Source: Dermacentor variabilis (Eukaryota > Arthropoda > Arachnida > Ixodida > Ixodidae). Taken from it: 64,000 nt of DNA. Made by a program: the position numbers and the translations under genes. The first letter of the stretch is position 1, and each line of letters begins with the position of its first letter. Positions 29,281 through 41,220 of this stretch are shown here, piece by piece. The stretch covers positions 58,904,255 through 58,968,254 of the forward strand of contig NC_134576.1 in NCBI RefSeq assembly GCF_050947875.1, read 5' to 3'. The notes under the pieces are model-generated. The model was not told the origin of the DNA, did not search any database, and saw only the letters and a list, made by a program, of their open reading frames with translations.

Positions 29281-31770
29281 ATCATCATCATCAGCCTAGT
29301 TACGCCCACTGCAGGGCAAAGGCCTCTCCCATACTTCTCAAACTACCCCGCTCATGTACTAATTGTGGCCATGTTGTCCCTGCAAACGTCTTAATGTCAT
29401 CCGCCCACCTAACTTTCTGCCGCCCCCTGCTACGCATCCCTTCCCTTCGAATCCAGTCCGTAACCCTTAGTGACCATCGGTTATCTTCCCTCCTCATTAC
29501 ATGTCCGGCCCATGCCCATTTCTTTTTCTTGATTTCAACTAAGATGTCGTTTACCCGCGTTTGTTGCCTCACCCAATCTGCTCTTTTCTTATCCCTTAAC
29601 GTCACACCCATCATTCTTCTTTCCATAGCTCGTTGCGTCGTCCTCAATTTCCGCAGAACCCTTTTCGTAAGCCTCCAGGTTTCTGCCCCGTACGTGAGCA
29701 CTGCTAAGACACAGCTGTTATGCACTTTTCTCTTGAGGGATAGTGGCAACCTGCTGTTCATGATTTGAGAAGGCCTGCCAAACGCACCCCAGCCCATTCT
29801 TATTCTCCTGTTTATTTCAGTCTCATGATCTGGATCCGTGGTCACTACCTGCCCTAAGTAGATGTATTCCTTTACCACTTCCAGTGCTTCGCTACCTATT
29901 GTAAACTGCTGTGCTCTTCCGAGCCTGTTAAACATTACTTTAGTTTTCTGCAGATTAATTTTCAGACCCACCCTTCTGCTTTGCCTCTCCAGGTCAGTGA
30001 GCATGCATTGCAATTGGTCTCCTGAGTTACTAAGCAAGGCAATATCATCAGCGAATCGCAACTTGCTAACGTATTCTCCATCAACTTTTATCCCCAATTC
30101 TTCCCACGCCAAGCCTCTGAATACCTCCTGTAAACATGCTGTGAATAGCATTGGAGATATCGTATCTCCCTGTCTGACACCTTTCTTTATTGGGATTTTG
30201 TTGCCTTCTTTGTGGAGGACTACGGTGGCTGTGGAGCCGCTGTAGATATCTTCCAGTATCTTTACATATGGCTCATCTACACCCCGATTCCGTAATGCCT
30301 CCATGACTGCTGATGTTTCGACTGAATCAAACGCTTTCTCGTAATCAATGAAAGCTATATATAAGGGTTGGTTATATTCTGCACATTTCTCTATCACTTG
30401 ATTGATAGTGTGAATATGGTCTATTGTTGAGTAGCCTTTACGGAATCCTGCCTGGTCCTTTGGTTGACAGAAGTCTAAGGTGTTCCTGATTCTATTTGCG
30501 ATTACCTTAGTAAATACTTTGTCGGCAACGGACAGTAAGCTGATCGGTCTATAATTATTCAAGTCTTTGGCGTCCCCTTTCTTATGGATTAGGATTATGT
30601 TAGCGTTCTCCCAAGATTCCGGTACGCTCGAGGTTATGAGGCATTGCGTATACAGGGTGGCCAGTTTCTCTAGAACAATCTGACCACCATCCTTTAACAA
30701 ATCTGCTGTTACCTGATCCTCCCCAGCTGCCTTCCCCCTTTGCATAGCTCCTAAGGCTTTCTTTACTTCTTCTGGCGTTACCTGTGGGATTTCGAATTCG
30801 TCTAGGCTACTCTCTCTTCCACTATCGTCGTGGGTGCCACTGGTACTGTATAAATCTCTATAGAACTCCTCAGCCACTTGAACTATCTCATCCATATTAG
30901 TAACGATATTGCCGGCTTTGTCTCTTAACGCACACATCTGATTCTTGCCTATTCCTAGTTTCTTCTTCACTGTTTTTAGGCTTCCTCCGTTCCTGAGAGC
31001 CTGTTCAATTCTATCCATATTATAGTTCCTTATGTCAGCTGTCTTACGCTTGTTGATTAACTTAGAAAGTTCTGCCAGTTCTATTCTAGCTGTAGGGTTA
31101 GAGGCTTTCATACATTGGCGTTTCTTGATCAGATATTTCGTCTCCTGCGATAGCTTACTGGTTTCCTGTCTAACGGCGTTACCACCGACTTCTATTGCGC
31201 ACTCCTTAATGATGGCCATGAGATAGTCGTTCATTGCTTCAACACTAAGGTCCTCTTCCTGAGTTAAAGCCGAATACCTGTTCTGTAGCTTGATCCGGAA
31301 TTCCTCTACTTTCCCTCTTACCGCTAACTCATTGATTGGCTTCTTGTGTACCAGTTTCTTCCGTTCCCTCCTCAAGTCTAGGCTAATTCGAGTTCTTACC
31401 ATCCTATGGTCACTGCAGCGTACCTTGCCGAGCACGTCTACATCTTGTATGATGCCAGGGTTCGCGCAGAGTATGAAGTCGATTTCATTTCTAGTCTCAC
31501 CATTCGGGCTCCTCCACGTCCACTTTCGGCTAACCCGCTTGCGGAAAAAGGTATTCATTATCCGCTTATTATTTTGTTCTGCAAGCTCTACTAATAACTC
31601 TCCCCTGCTATTCCTAGAGCCTATGCCATATTCCCCCACTGAATTGTCTCCAGCCTGCTTCTTGCCTACCCTGGCATTGAAGTCGCCCATCAGTATAGTG
31701 TATTTTGTTTTGACTTTACCCATCGCCGATTCCACGTCTTCATCGTCACGTCTTCATGTTCGTCTGCAAT
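29281..31770 (-). mobile_element. RTE/BovB-like non-LTR retrotransposon, 5' truncated
   Basis: Minus-strand element whose 3' end (low coordinates) is ATCATCATCATCAGCC-type sequence followed inward by TTACGCCCACTGCAGGGC, a tail familiar from arthropod RTE elements. The 5' part of the endonuclease is missing beyond about 31740-31770. A second, shorter copy lies at 13752-14161. Confidence 0.85.
29300..31735 (-). CDS. Endonuclease (partial) and RT of RTE/BovB-like element
   Basis: An open 811-codon frame; the listed start is a GTG inside the protein, since the N-terminal part of the endonuclease is lost. The rest of the endonuclease shows ILMGDFNARVGK and CSDHRMVRTRI. The RT shows NYRPISLLSVADKVFTKVIA, AGFRKGYSTIDHIHTINQ, FIDYEKAFDSVE, GVRQGDTISPMLFTACL and the active site LRFADDIALLS. 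The C-terminal zone contains NSCVLAVLTYGAETW, WAWAGHVMRREDNRW and GRQKVRWADDI, typical of the RTE/BovB family, which lacks RNase H. All RT catalytic residues are present. The copy could have been active recently, but truncation makes it immobile on its own. Confidence 0.9.
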   Translation of the reverse strand: MESAMGKVKTKYTILMGDFNARVGKKQAGDNSVGEYGIGSRNSRGELLVELAEQNNKRIMNTFFRKRVSRKWTWRSPNGETRNEIDFILCANPGIIQDVDVLGKVRCSDHRMVRTRISLDLRRERKKLVHKKPINELAVRGKVEEFRIKLQNRYSALTQEEDLSVEAMNDYLMAIIKECAIEVGGNAVRQETSKLSQETKYLIKKRQCMKASNPTARIELAELSKLINKRKTADIRNYNMDRIEQALRNGGSLKTVKKKLGIGKNQMCALRDKAGNIVTNMDEIVQVAEEFYRDLYSTSGTHDDSGRESSLDEFEIPQVTPEEVKKALGAMQRGKAAGEDQVTADLLKDGGQIVLEKLATLYTQCLITSSVPESWENANIILIHKKGDAKDLNNYRPISLLSVADKVFTKVIANRIRNTLDFCQPKDQAGFRKGYSTIDHIHTINQVIEKCAEYNQPLYIAFIDYEKAFDSVETSAVMEALRNRGVDEPYVKILEDIYSGSTATVVLHKEGNKIPIKKGVRQGDTISPMLFTACLQEVFRGLAWEELGIKVDGEYVSKLRFADDIALLSNSGDQLQCMLTDLERQSRRVGLKINLQKTKVMFNRLGRAQQFTIGSEALEVVKEYIYLGQVVTTDPDHETEINRRIRMGWGAFGRPSQIMNSRLPLSLKRKVHNSCVLAVLTYGAETWRLTKRVLRKLRTTQRAMERRMMGVTLRDKKRADWVRQQTRVNDILVEIKKKKWAWAGHVMRREDNRWSLRVTDWIRREGMRSRGRQKVRWADDIKTFAGTTWPQLVHERGSLRSMGEAFALQWA

Positions 31771-34489
31771 AGTGCCTGCTTATGCAGGGAAATTGCATGA
31801 ATAATTTGTGACCAATTAATTCGGCTTACATGGCTGTTTTTTAACTTTCAAGCATAGAAGAAGACATCTTTGAGGATTCCCTACAACATTCACATATAAA
31901 AATGTGCCATAACATTTTTAGGTAAGTAGCTCAGTAATGAAATAAGTTCATTTAAGGAATAGCTATCTTAAGCTTTTCTAGCAAGCGATGTCGCTCTGGG
32001 CACATAATTGTACAGTGACACGATTCGTATAACTTTCGCGTTTGTTTAGGAAGAAAAGTGTTCGAAATAAAAGGAAAACTATATACTGGTGATGCAGCGC
32101 AGGCCTTGAAACTAGACGAGGGGACCGCAAGAGAAGACGAAGGACAAGAAGATCACACACTAGCAATGCCCTCCTTGCCTTTCGTCTATTCGCGCTGTTG
32201 CTCCGTCGAGTATGTACCGACTAGCGCCAGCCTTCATGGTGTTGACTTCAAGATAACTTGAAACGCTCCTCAGCTAGTGACCGTCTTTGCGTTGAACGCC
32301 CGCTGCAAGGCGGTCAATGCAAAGACCTCGGTCAGTATTGAAAATGCGGCCACGACGCCCAGCAGCAGCAAAACGTCAGCAGTGCGATTGCGTGGCGCGT
32401 GTAATTCAACAATCGTCCGATCATGATTAAACAATTTAATAAACGTTGGACATATTTCTTCAAATTTGTTACAGCAATTGATGGAAGCACGCCAGACGTA
32501 TGTTTTTGACAATGAAATGTTAGATGTCAGCATACATCAGCAATTAGCACGCCTAACACCTAACTATGTGATTCCGTTGCGCCAAAGTTCCTGCTGTGGT
32601 GTGTTGAGGTAGATCACCAATGTTTAGGGGCCGGCCGGACGCTCATCACTGCTGCAGCAACTGCCGCATCTGCTGCCATGAGGCTAAAGCCCGCTTTCGA
32701 CGGTGTTAAACATAAAACAGATTCAATATGGAACTTCTCGACGCGATACTGTGACAATGTGTAGTCCTGGCAAATGGAGCACTGATACAATTGTGCTCCG
32801 CTACCGATCAGCAGCCACCGTGTGTAGCTGTTTGGTTGTGATATGTCACAATTACGGAAACGTCGATTTCTAAAACACAATTAAAAAATAATAGAAAAGT
32901 TAGAAACGTGAGAAACAGGAAGGCAGCTCTTCACAGCACCACCCACTTCCCTAGCTGTTCTTCAAGTTGCCTTGTGTTGCCTTTCGCGAAGGCAGCGATG
33001 GAACCTTGTTGTACCGTTCACTTTGTCGTACACAAGCAGTGCCTTCAAGCACCAAGCTCTGCTTTATTCATACCGTCATAAAAACGACTAATAAAACTTC
33101 GCATTTGGTGGCAAGTCCAGGGCGTCGTCGTATAAGACGTCTCGTTTGTGCATACGTTTACAAGCACACGTTCGTCATTTTCAGCACACACACTCATGAT
33201 TTCATGCTGTTTCGTCTACATTCAATGGTAGTCATCCAGCTAAATAGTCTACATGGAGCATGGTCATATAACTGGTGCTTTTGGTTCTTTGAGGAGTGAC
33301 GTAGTGCCGTCACGTCACTTGTAGTATATTGCAGAATTTTACTTGCCGTGGTTCCCGGCTAATTGCTATTAGAGTGGTTGGTTTGCTGCCTGACATGGCC
33401 GTGCCATGGCGCCAGCACTGACCAAAGGGAAACCTAGACGAGCAGCTGCCGCTATTACTCACGTTAGCGGCAGCCAACATTTCATTTATTTTTATTTGCA
33501 ACACCTGTACTTCTCAGCGCTCGCGGAAACTGTAGTGGTTTATTTAGCGACCTCGTAATATTATAAGCTGCAGCGGTCGTGCTGTGTGACCGGCTGGCGT
33601 TCTAACTTCAGGGTCATTAACGGCAATGCGTCCATTACGCAGCTGCGTTTTCCGTCCTATGCGAACGGAAAAAGGAAACAGCGCTACATTTCCTAACGGT
33701 TCCTTCTCATTTTAATGCCCTAGGGCTAGGCGGGCGATAAGCACTACGATGCCACATTGTTCTTTCCATGTGACCACCACAAGCGGAGCGATTGTATCAC
33801 TGTGACGTGGTATTTCGAGAGCCGAAGCTGAAGGTATTCCAAGAGTAGTTGAACGACCTGCTGCATACGGCGTCGAAGGTAAAATCCCTTCTCGGACTGC
33901 GACACAGCGCATGATGATCTGAAAGTCGACATGTTTAAGCGTTTGTTCGCAATAAGGTGGCGTCGAACCAGAGTTCGTGTACGATTGCAGTGACCATCCG
34001 TCACTACGCGTTGTCCTCGCATCTGGTAAATCCAGTTACCTCGCCCGGCCTCCACGTCGGTTCCATTGCTCCCTGCTGCTTTCATACAAGTGAGGTGGTT
34101 GCCCGACAGGGGCGCCACCACAGCCACTCGGCAAACCTGTTTTTACTGTGGAAATAAGCCAGTCGACTCTTCGTTCTCAACCTGTCAAAACGTGTATGAC
34201 TTGTTTCCGCTAAACCGAGCTTCCAAGATTATCATTGCTGAATGTGCTCTGCAATCTGGTGTCGGTAAATTGGAAACTCCCTTAGTTCTTGTGCTTATTT
34301 CAAAGTTGGAAAGCTACCCTCTCGGTGGTCATTGCAGAAGAAAGCACGAATTGCAGCACTACTTGTTGTTTATTATTGTCTTATGATGAACAGTGTACGC
34401 AAAAACATCGACCTTACCTACCGAAAGGCTAACGCAGGAGTCCGATATGTGCCCCAAATCGTAAAGCGGAGGTAATCTATTTCTTTTCA
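31771..34489. other. Intergenic stretch, no gene recognised
   Basis: Frames below 130 codons without recognisable domains. An imperfect hairpin lies at 32279-32333. No terminal-repeat pair was found. Confidence 0.45.
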
Positions 34490-36509
34490 TTAGGAGCCAC
34501 CTGCACTTCTTGGTGAAGCTCATCAAGTGTCAAATTATTGATAACACCACAAGAGATATAAGAGGCATCTGAGGCTTAGACCTGGAGAAGGCCTTTTACC
34601 ATGTATCACATGCTCACATTCTGAATTCCATCTCGGAGCTCAATTTGGGAGACGCCTTCCACAGATACATAAGCTCATTCCTCAGGAATCGCAAGGCCAC
34701 GCTAAACATTGGTGACCTCAAGTCCGACAACTTCAGTTTGTGCCCCTGAGGCACGTCACAAGGAGCGGCAGTCTCACCACTGCTTTTTAACATCGCCATG
34801 AAGAAACTATCCCAAAGGCTTTCCAACATAGAAGGAATCAATCATACACTCTACGCTGATGACATCACAATCTGGTGCCCCGGAGGAAGCGAAGGAGCTG
34901 TTGAATTAGGCTTACAGGAGGCTGTAGAACAAACAGATGTATCTGGAAAATACCGGGCTTAGATGCACCCCCAGCATGTCTGAGCTACTCCTCTACAGGC
35001 CAGTCAGGAGAGGTCGCAAACCTAGACAGTGGAAACCGTTGTCTGAAATAAGCATCAAACTCCACACTAAAAGCGGGTGTGCAATTCCCGGAGTAGACAC
35101 CATTCGGGTCCTTTGTATGTTCATCGAATCCAATGGCAGTAACAATACGACGCCCAGCAAGCTCACAGCAAAGACTGAGAACATGATCAGACTCATCAAC
35201 AGAGTCTCGAATAGGCGTGGAGGCCTAAAGGAAGACATCCTCCTCAGGTTGTTCCACGCCTTCCTCGTGAGTCATATAGTTTATGTGGCAGCCATACACA
35301 ATTGGTATAACTACGAGAAGAAGCGATTAAACATGCTTATCCGAAAAAGTATAAAAAAGTACTAGGCATTCCGTCACGGGCGAGCAGGGACTTCCTTATG
35401 CAACTAGGAGTGCACAACACATTCAACGAGATAATCAACGCCCAGGAGTCAGCGCAGCTGGCCCGTCTGTCCTGTACCCCGGCTGGAAAAAAGATCCTGG
35501 CAGTTCTTGGGATCAATCTTATTCTCAAGGAAGAGCGGAATTATGAAATTTCAGAAGATCAAAGGAACAACATACGAGTCGCCCCCATAATGTTCATCCT
35601 CAAAACAAAGTTGGCAGACGCAGGACAAGAGCCCTCGCCCTCGTCAAGCTTACCAAGGACGATCTCTACTCGGCATGTTTTGTCGACGCAGCCCAATATG
35701 AAGAGTCGTGTAACTTCGCCATTGCCCTCGTAGATCACAACGGACAGATAGTGAATGCGGCTTCCCTGAAGTGCTCAACACCAACCAGAGCGGAGCAGGT
35801 CGCAGTTGCTTAGCACTTCTAGATAGCAGAAGATCACAAATCTTCATTGATTCGAGGTCAGCGGTCAGGGCTTTCCCTTCAGGATCCATCACCGAGGAAG
35901 CTCACAAGATGCTCAAGAACAAGATAATCTCTCCGCACACCATCACGTGGTTTCCGGCGCACGTCGACCCCCAGCTTGACTCCTTTCCCAATCTCAATGA
36001 CATTGCCCACTCCCAAGCGCGTGATCTCACCCACCGCACGGGAGCAGGGTCGAGCTCAGACTGCAGGGTTCTTGAGTTTCGGGACACTCTGACCACTTTG
36101 AGCGAAATCACTACTCACTATCACCTGAGCAGGAAGACTTATACTCCCCCTCATAGCAAGCTGGCTAGACCCCTGGCGTTCACCTTACGCATGCTTCAGA
36201 CTAAGTGCTATCCAAATCTTGCCCTTTTCCATACGATCACTTCAGAAGCTTTTAGCTCGACTTGCCCCGACTGTGGGGCTGTTAGCAACCACGCACACAT
36301 GCTCTTGCGATGCCCCTCGTTACAGAGGCGCAATCAGATCACGGAAGAAGAATGGAGCTCTGTCATCCAGAGCTCGGAACTTTCAATTCAAACTTGGGCT
36401 GTCCAGAGAGCCCACGATGCAGTGGTTAGGCTTGGCCTACCAGTCCCCACGTAGGAGCAACCTGCAGCTCTGCCCTAGGGCAAAGCCTCTCACGACGATG
36501 TAAATAAAG

Positions 36510-36540
<31 letters not shown>
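34490..36540 (+). mobile_element. Decayed I-like non-LTR element
   Basis: 5'-truncated, frame-broken copy with RT, RNase H and zinc-finger remnants, ending in an AATAAAG-like word and (CTGT)n at 36510-36540 as a microsatellite tail. Confidence 0.78.
34574..36454 (+). pseudogene. RT-RNase H remnant of I-like element
   Basis: Pieces in different frames. 34574-34948 holds LDLEKAFYHVSHAHILN, an in-frame TGA at about 34747-34749, GTSQGAAVSPLLFNIAM and the active site TLYADDITIWCPGG. 34937-35365 holds the RT thumb zone (RLFHAFLVSHIVYVAAIHN). 35398-35733 follows, and 35771-36454 holds RNase H remnants (IFIDSRSAVRAF) and the C-terminal finger TCPDCGAVSNHAHMLLRCP, then AVQRAHDAVVRLGLPVPT. At least three frame changes and one stop. 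Same family type as the element at 17.5 kb but clearly a different lineage. Confidence 0.82.
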
Positions 36541-36554
36541 CATTTCTTGACGAG

Positions 36555-36586
36555 CGATAACAAGGCGCCTAGGCGCCTTGTTATCG
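36555..36586. repeat. 32-bp perfect palindrome
   Basis: CGATAACAAGGCGCCTAGG to its exact complement, no spacer, located 14 bp after the (CTGT)n tail of the decayed I-like element. Confidence 0.95.
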
Positions 36587-36737
36587 TCACAATCAGCACT
36601 TGCGTCACAACCAGCCAGTCACCCAAGTTTCACCATGCTTGCGGAAATTGCAAGTCATGGTGAAATGCTGCTCTTTTTTCTACCCTCTCGTCACTTACAA
36701 CAATCTCACCCAGCATTTTAAGTTACTCAACAGAAAC

Positions 36738-37122
36738 ATGTCGCTACCGCACAAAGCCCTCTATAGCGCACAAGAAGTCACGCACAGGCGGCTTCAGACG
36801 GGCACCTACCCACGCCCGGCCTTCCTGCTCAAGATATTTCCGGACGCGCACCCTCGAAATGCGTGTCGCTACCGTCAGGATATAGCTAGCCTTGCTCACA
36901 TGCTCTGGGGTTGACCCTTGGCGCCGGGGGCAAGGACCACCAATGAAAAGTGGGACTGAGCTCTGCGCAGCTCGGACCATGAATCACAGCTTTGGGCTGT
37001 CCATCGGGCCCACGACGCGACGGAGGGGCATGTCCTCTCTGTACCGACGTGGGAGCGGCCCGCTGCGCACTAATCACGCGTACCGACGGATCTCAAGAAA
37101 GTTATTCATCCATCCATCCTAA
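36738..37122 (+). pseudogene. I-like element 3' end fragment
   Basis: Begins with ALYSAQEVTHRRLQTGTYP and keeps the end of an I-like ORF2 (SLAHMLWG, then in other frames LWAVHRAHDA and VPTWERPAA), finishing with ATTCATCCATCCATCC, a microsatellite-like tail. Stops and frame changes show decay. It differs from the copy at 34.5-36.5 kb. Confidence 0.7.
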
Positions 37123-39844
37123 AATGAACAATTTAGGCGTAATGTGTTATCGCAGCCACTCTAGGAGCGCTTGAATAGATTTATTATCGCGCGCCTTGGA
37201 TGTGGGGAGCAAAGAATAACAATGAATGAGTAAAAGATGCCCATATTAAAGGCAACCAGCGCAGAACACTGCATCACTTCAGTGCTGCTATTACAGGATT
37301 CCGAGAGTGACTTGCAGATGGAAAATGTCAAGAACACTTCACAAAAAGAAGTTGAAGTCCTGCTGCTCACCCTGCCCCCCAACGAGTAAGTCTCCGGAAA
37401 TTGAGTCTCCCCGTTTATCGTAATCGTCGAATATGCCGTAGCGCAAATGCGCCCATTCATGTATACGACGTTGTAGGCTAGAAGAAAAAATAAAGTAATG
37501 CAATGCACGCATTCATGTACACTCATTTTTTCGGCTCTCAGTCGCATGTTTATAAGTAGGAATACTTACACAGAAACGGCACCAGTCAAAGAAAAATTGA
37601 AGCCTCTTTGACAACACTTGTCTCAGTGAAATGCGAATATTTAGGGTTACAGGAAATGAAGAATATCAGGGTACGAATAAGTGAGCACAGGAAACGCAAG
37701 CGTAAGCTATGAATACTACGAGGGATGAATGCGTTATGGCCCCCATTGATATTTCGCTGTTAGCCGTAGACGTGGCCGGGAATATTCTTGCGTGCATATC
37801 CTCGGCGTTTAATTGACAACGCAACCACTTCTCATTTTATTTGATCATGCTAAATTTTGTTGCTCTTAACGAGCCGTCTCATTCACACCAGAGCGTCACT
37901 TCCCCTGTGATCACTCAATCTAGCAAGGTGGCGTATACGAACCTTCCCTACACCTTTGGCAGGAATTGATGCAATAAATGTACGATGAGCCTACGTGTGC
38001 CTTCACAAAGGCAAGTCCACTTGCCGAAAACCTGGCTCCTGCTTTCACCTTCATCTCGTTTTGTTCATCGTCTTGAATTTCCATCTCACACATTCCTCGT
38101 CTTTTCCGTGGATGTGCAAAGCCAGCGGCACAGAGCGCCACTTGAGCTGTCGTAGACGAGACTCGCTTTGTTGACAGCCAAGCTGAACGATCCGGGAGAC
38201 ATGGACGTCTGTGATGTTCGCAGCGAATCTCCTGCTTGCTTCTCATTGTTCACGTGCTGCGTTGACCACCAGTGTCATGCCCTCAAACGAGAACCCACGT
38301 ATGATCAGTCCGGCAGATGCCCGTCGAATTTTGAATCAAGCAGCTAGGGGAGCAATCGCTGGCCTCCAAAAACAAGATGCCGAGACCCTATTTCAGTGAA
38401 ATTTGCTCAACACAAAAGTGCGGAGGTTTAAGCAGTCCAATCGGACATCTTCCTTTTTTTATTTTGCATGCTTTAAAATTTCAACAGCACCATGTGGAAG
38501 ACTGAGCCGCCCTTGCTTGCACAGCGATAATATTTTGTAAGTTTCGGATGCACTGTGCAATTAGGTCCCCTCAACGATGGCCTCTTTCAATATGTTTGCG
38601 CAGCCAGAGTCACCCATGCGAAATGTTGCTGTCCTTGTTGTGTACACTATGTGGCCTTTTCGAGACGCTCTGATTACGATTACTTGCATTGCTGGATATT
38701 CAAATTCCTGATTTGGCTATTTTCGTGGACATACATTCACAATCTGTAAAGCATGTGTGTGTTGTGAGAACGGTATCCACGAGGGTGGTATAGGCGCTAC
38801 AGCGCTATATATCATCGACCGCTTAGTTTCGCAAGTTGTCATACGCATTTGCAAATCTGTGCATTAAGAGTGCGTAAGCGTCTGCAAAATAAAGAATAAC
38901 TCTCTTGTAATTATGTTGTTTCCCTACGAGGCCATGCTAAGCGCTTTTGAACAACTCAGCGAAGGCAACGTCGGAAGAGCGGGCTACCTACTAAGACGGG
39001 CATCATCTTATCTTCAACGTCCCAAACAGTTCTCATGCCAACTTGGCTTACTATGAAGTGCACGGTCTAACAGGTCGCGCATTGGGCTGCCACGTTGAGG
39101 TAACCCTATTCGAAGCGAACCATTGCATCAGCTACTGTTTTATCTGTGACGATCGGTGTGTGCCAAAGTTGAACAAACTTCTTAGACGCCAACTTGGGCC
39201 ACAAGCAGTTCAACGAACCTACGACAGTGCTCTAGTAGCAGTCGCTCGCGATGTCCGCCAAGGAAGGAACACGATCGACAAGTCGCGAGCTACGGACAGA
39301 ACCCTCCATGCTACCGAGCCCAAACGGCAGCCTACTGCCCGGCTAGCCAGCCGCCTCTCCTTATCGCCCCCGCTCACAATGAATGTACGCAGGCGCCCGC
39401 ATCAATCGGCCGCCTACAAACCTCTTTCACGGCAAGTTAGGCCACTGCCATATGCGTACGCGCCGCTGCATATACTGGGCCCCACTGCTCTAGGAGAAAA
39501 AGTGCTTAAAATAATTTTTCCCGTGCTGGAAGAAACTTAACCTGCGTGGTATACATTCAGACAGGATGCTTTCATAGACGTTCATACAAGATGGGCGCGT
39601 CACGTGAGCACTTCCCATCGACGCTACTGGACGCGGCGCATCCAGAAGGCGCGAGCGAGAGCACGTTGGAGGCAGACACGCTTCACACGTGACGAATATC
39701 GGTGGCGACAATACGGTGTGTCGCTGTGTTGACTGAATAATAATCGCGTCAGCGCGGACATTCATTGTGAGATGGGTTATGCCAGAATATTTGTTTTTAT
39801 CTTTCAAAAGCAACAATGAAATGGCGCACCAGAGCTTTCCACTT
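37123..39844. other. Intergenic stretch, no gene recognised
   Basis: Frames of 60-165 codons occur (37161-37547 minus, 37920-38246 minus, 39043-39540 plus) but have no domain I can support. Confidence 0.4.
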
Positions 39845-40071
39845 TGCAGCATAGCCATGGTGTGCTCGCAGTAACGCCAGACCAGTGAAGCATCAGCGTA
39901 GTCATTAGAATAAAATGAACGTTTCTTCAAAGGTGTAGAGTGTATAAGTAGGCGAGTTGCAGGAAGATAGGAAGGAGCACGTGTTAGCAGTGATAGTTCG
40001 AACTCTAAAGGATCACCAGATGAGGCGATAAAAGGTGCGCGCAGTTCGAAAAAACACGTGAAGTTGCAACA
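39845..40071 (-). repeat. 3' LTR of gypsy-2
   Basis: A 227-bp repeat, read on the minus strand from TGTTGCAAC to GGCTATGCTGCA. Preceded on that strand by the purine tract GAGGAGGAAGGAA (40072-40084), the likely plus-strand primer. Confidence 0.8.
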
Positions 40072-40156
40072 TTCCTTCCTCCTCAGAAATGAAAGCGCTG
40101 CGCTGGCTTGCGTTCTCTCGTTGAACGTATCAGAGTTTGTTGGGCGACACCTGCAT

Positions 40157-41220
40157 TTAACGGGGCCACCGGAATATCTGGTGCCGCAATATCTGGAGAA
40201 CTGGTGCCATTTGAATGCGCCGAGCAGTTATGTCTTCATCCGGGTTCACCGTTTCTGGATGCTGTAGTTGTGTTGCTTCATCTGGCTCATTGCGATGTGT
40301 GGTGGTTGTAGTTACTATCGGTTTATCGCCTGGTGCTTCTTGTCGCTGGCGGATCTGGTCTACGTGCCACTTGACGATTCTGGCCGATGTTTCCACGGTC
40401 ACCATTCTCGCTCCGGTCGCCTTCACATGGCCGGGCGTCCACTTGCTCCCCGCACCGTAATTACGGGCACACACATCACTTCCAGGTAGCGGCAGCCAGT
40501 CATCTTGGTCCTCGCTTGGTCCTCAAAGTGATGGAGGAAAACATGTGTCCAAGCGTGAGTCCAAGGTAGCTCTGCTGGGGATTTATCCGATTTTCGCGGA
40601 GTCCTCCGGTAGTTGAAAAGCAACCGTACTAGGTTCTCTTACAGTTTTACTTTCCTCATTTGTCGAAGGCTATCTTTTATAGATCGCACTGCCCTTTCCG
40701 CCGCGCCATTAGACTGGGGATGGTATGGAGCACATCGAAGGTGCACAATGTTGTTTGCCGCGAACCACGCGAAGTCTTCACTGGCAAACGGGGTCCCGTT
40801 GTCACAAACGATCGTGCGTGGTATTACAAACTTGCAGAAAATGCCACGCAGAGAGGTAATGGTAGTCCACGTTGAGGCATTCGACAAGGGTTTTGCTTCG
40901 AGCATTTTGGTGTGTGCGTCAACTACTACGAGTATAACTTTACCGCAGATCAGACCCGCGTAGCCAATGTGAATACGGGACCACCTTTCGCCTGTTTCAG
41001 GCCAGTTGACAACGGGAGCTGCAGTTGGCATCGACAGATTTTGTAGACAGTCCTGGCACTGAGCAGACACGTCTTCAGTATTTTTGTCGAGGCCTGGCCA
41101 CCAGAACAAAGAACGCGCGACAGATTCCATTGCCGGTAAACCCTGGTGCGTTTCATGTAGAAGATGCATCACTCGCTCCATTGCTTCGATCGGTATTATG
41201 ACCCTATTACCCCAGTACAC
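40157..41220 (-). pseudogene. gypsy-2 integrase
   Basis: 41220-40639 holds the HHCC zinc region (LLHETHQGLPAMESVARSLF ... CQDC) and the DDE core. The first acidic site reads SRIHIGYAGLICG, with Gly where integrases of this type have Asp. The second site DNGTPFAS and the Glu in NGAAERAVR remain. After a frame break, 40474-40157 holds the C-terminal tail with ARNYGAGSKWTPGHV, typical of this lineage. Confidence 0.85.

Noticed and set aside
37161..37547. 128-codon minus-strand frame with hydrophobic segments, receptor-like
   Set aside because: Hydrophobic content alone is not evidence; no receptor signature or exon partner.
39043..39540. 165-codon frame with VEVTLFEANHC, reminiscent of the SNM1/Artemis nuclease motif
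   Set aside because: Only one short motif matches; the conserved residues around it and the rest of the domain are missing and no neighbouring exon supports it.
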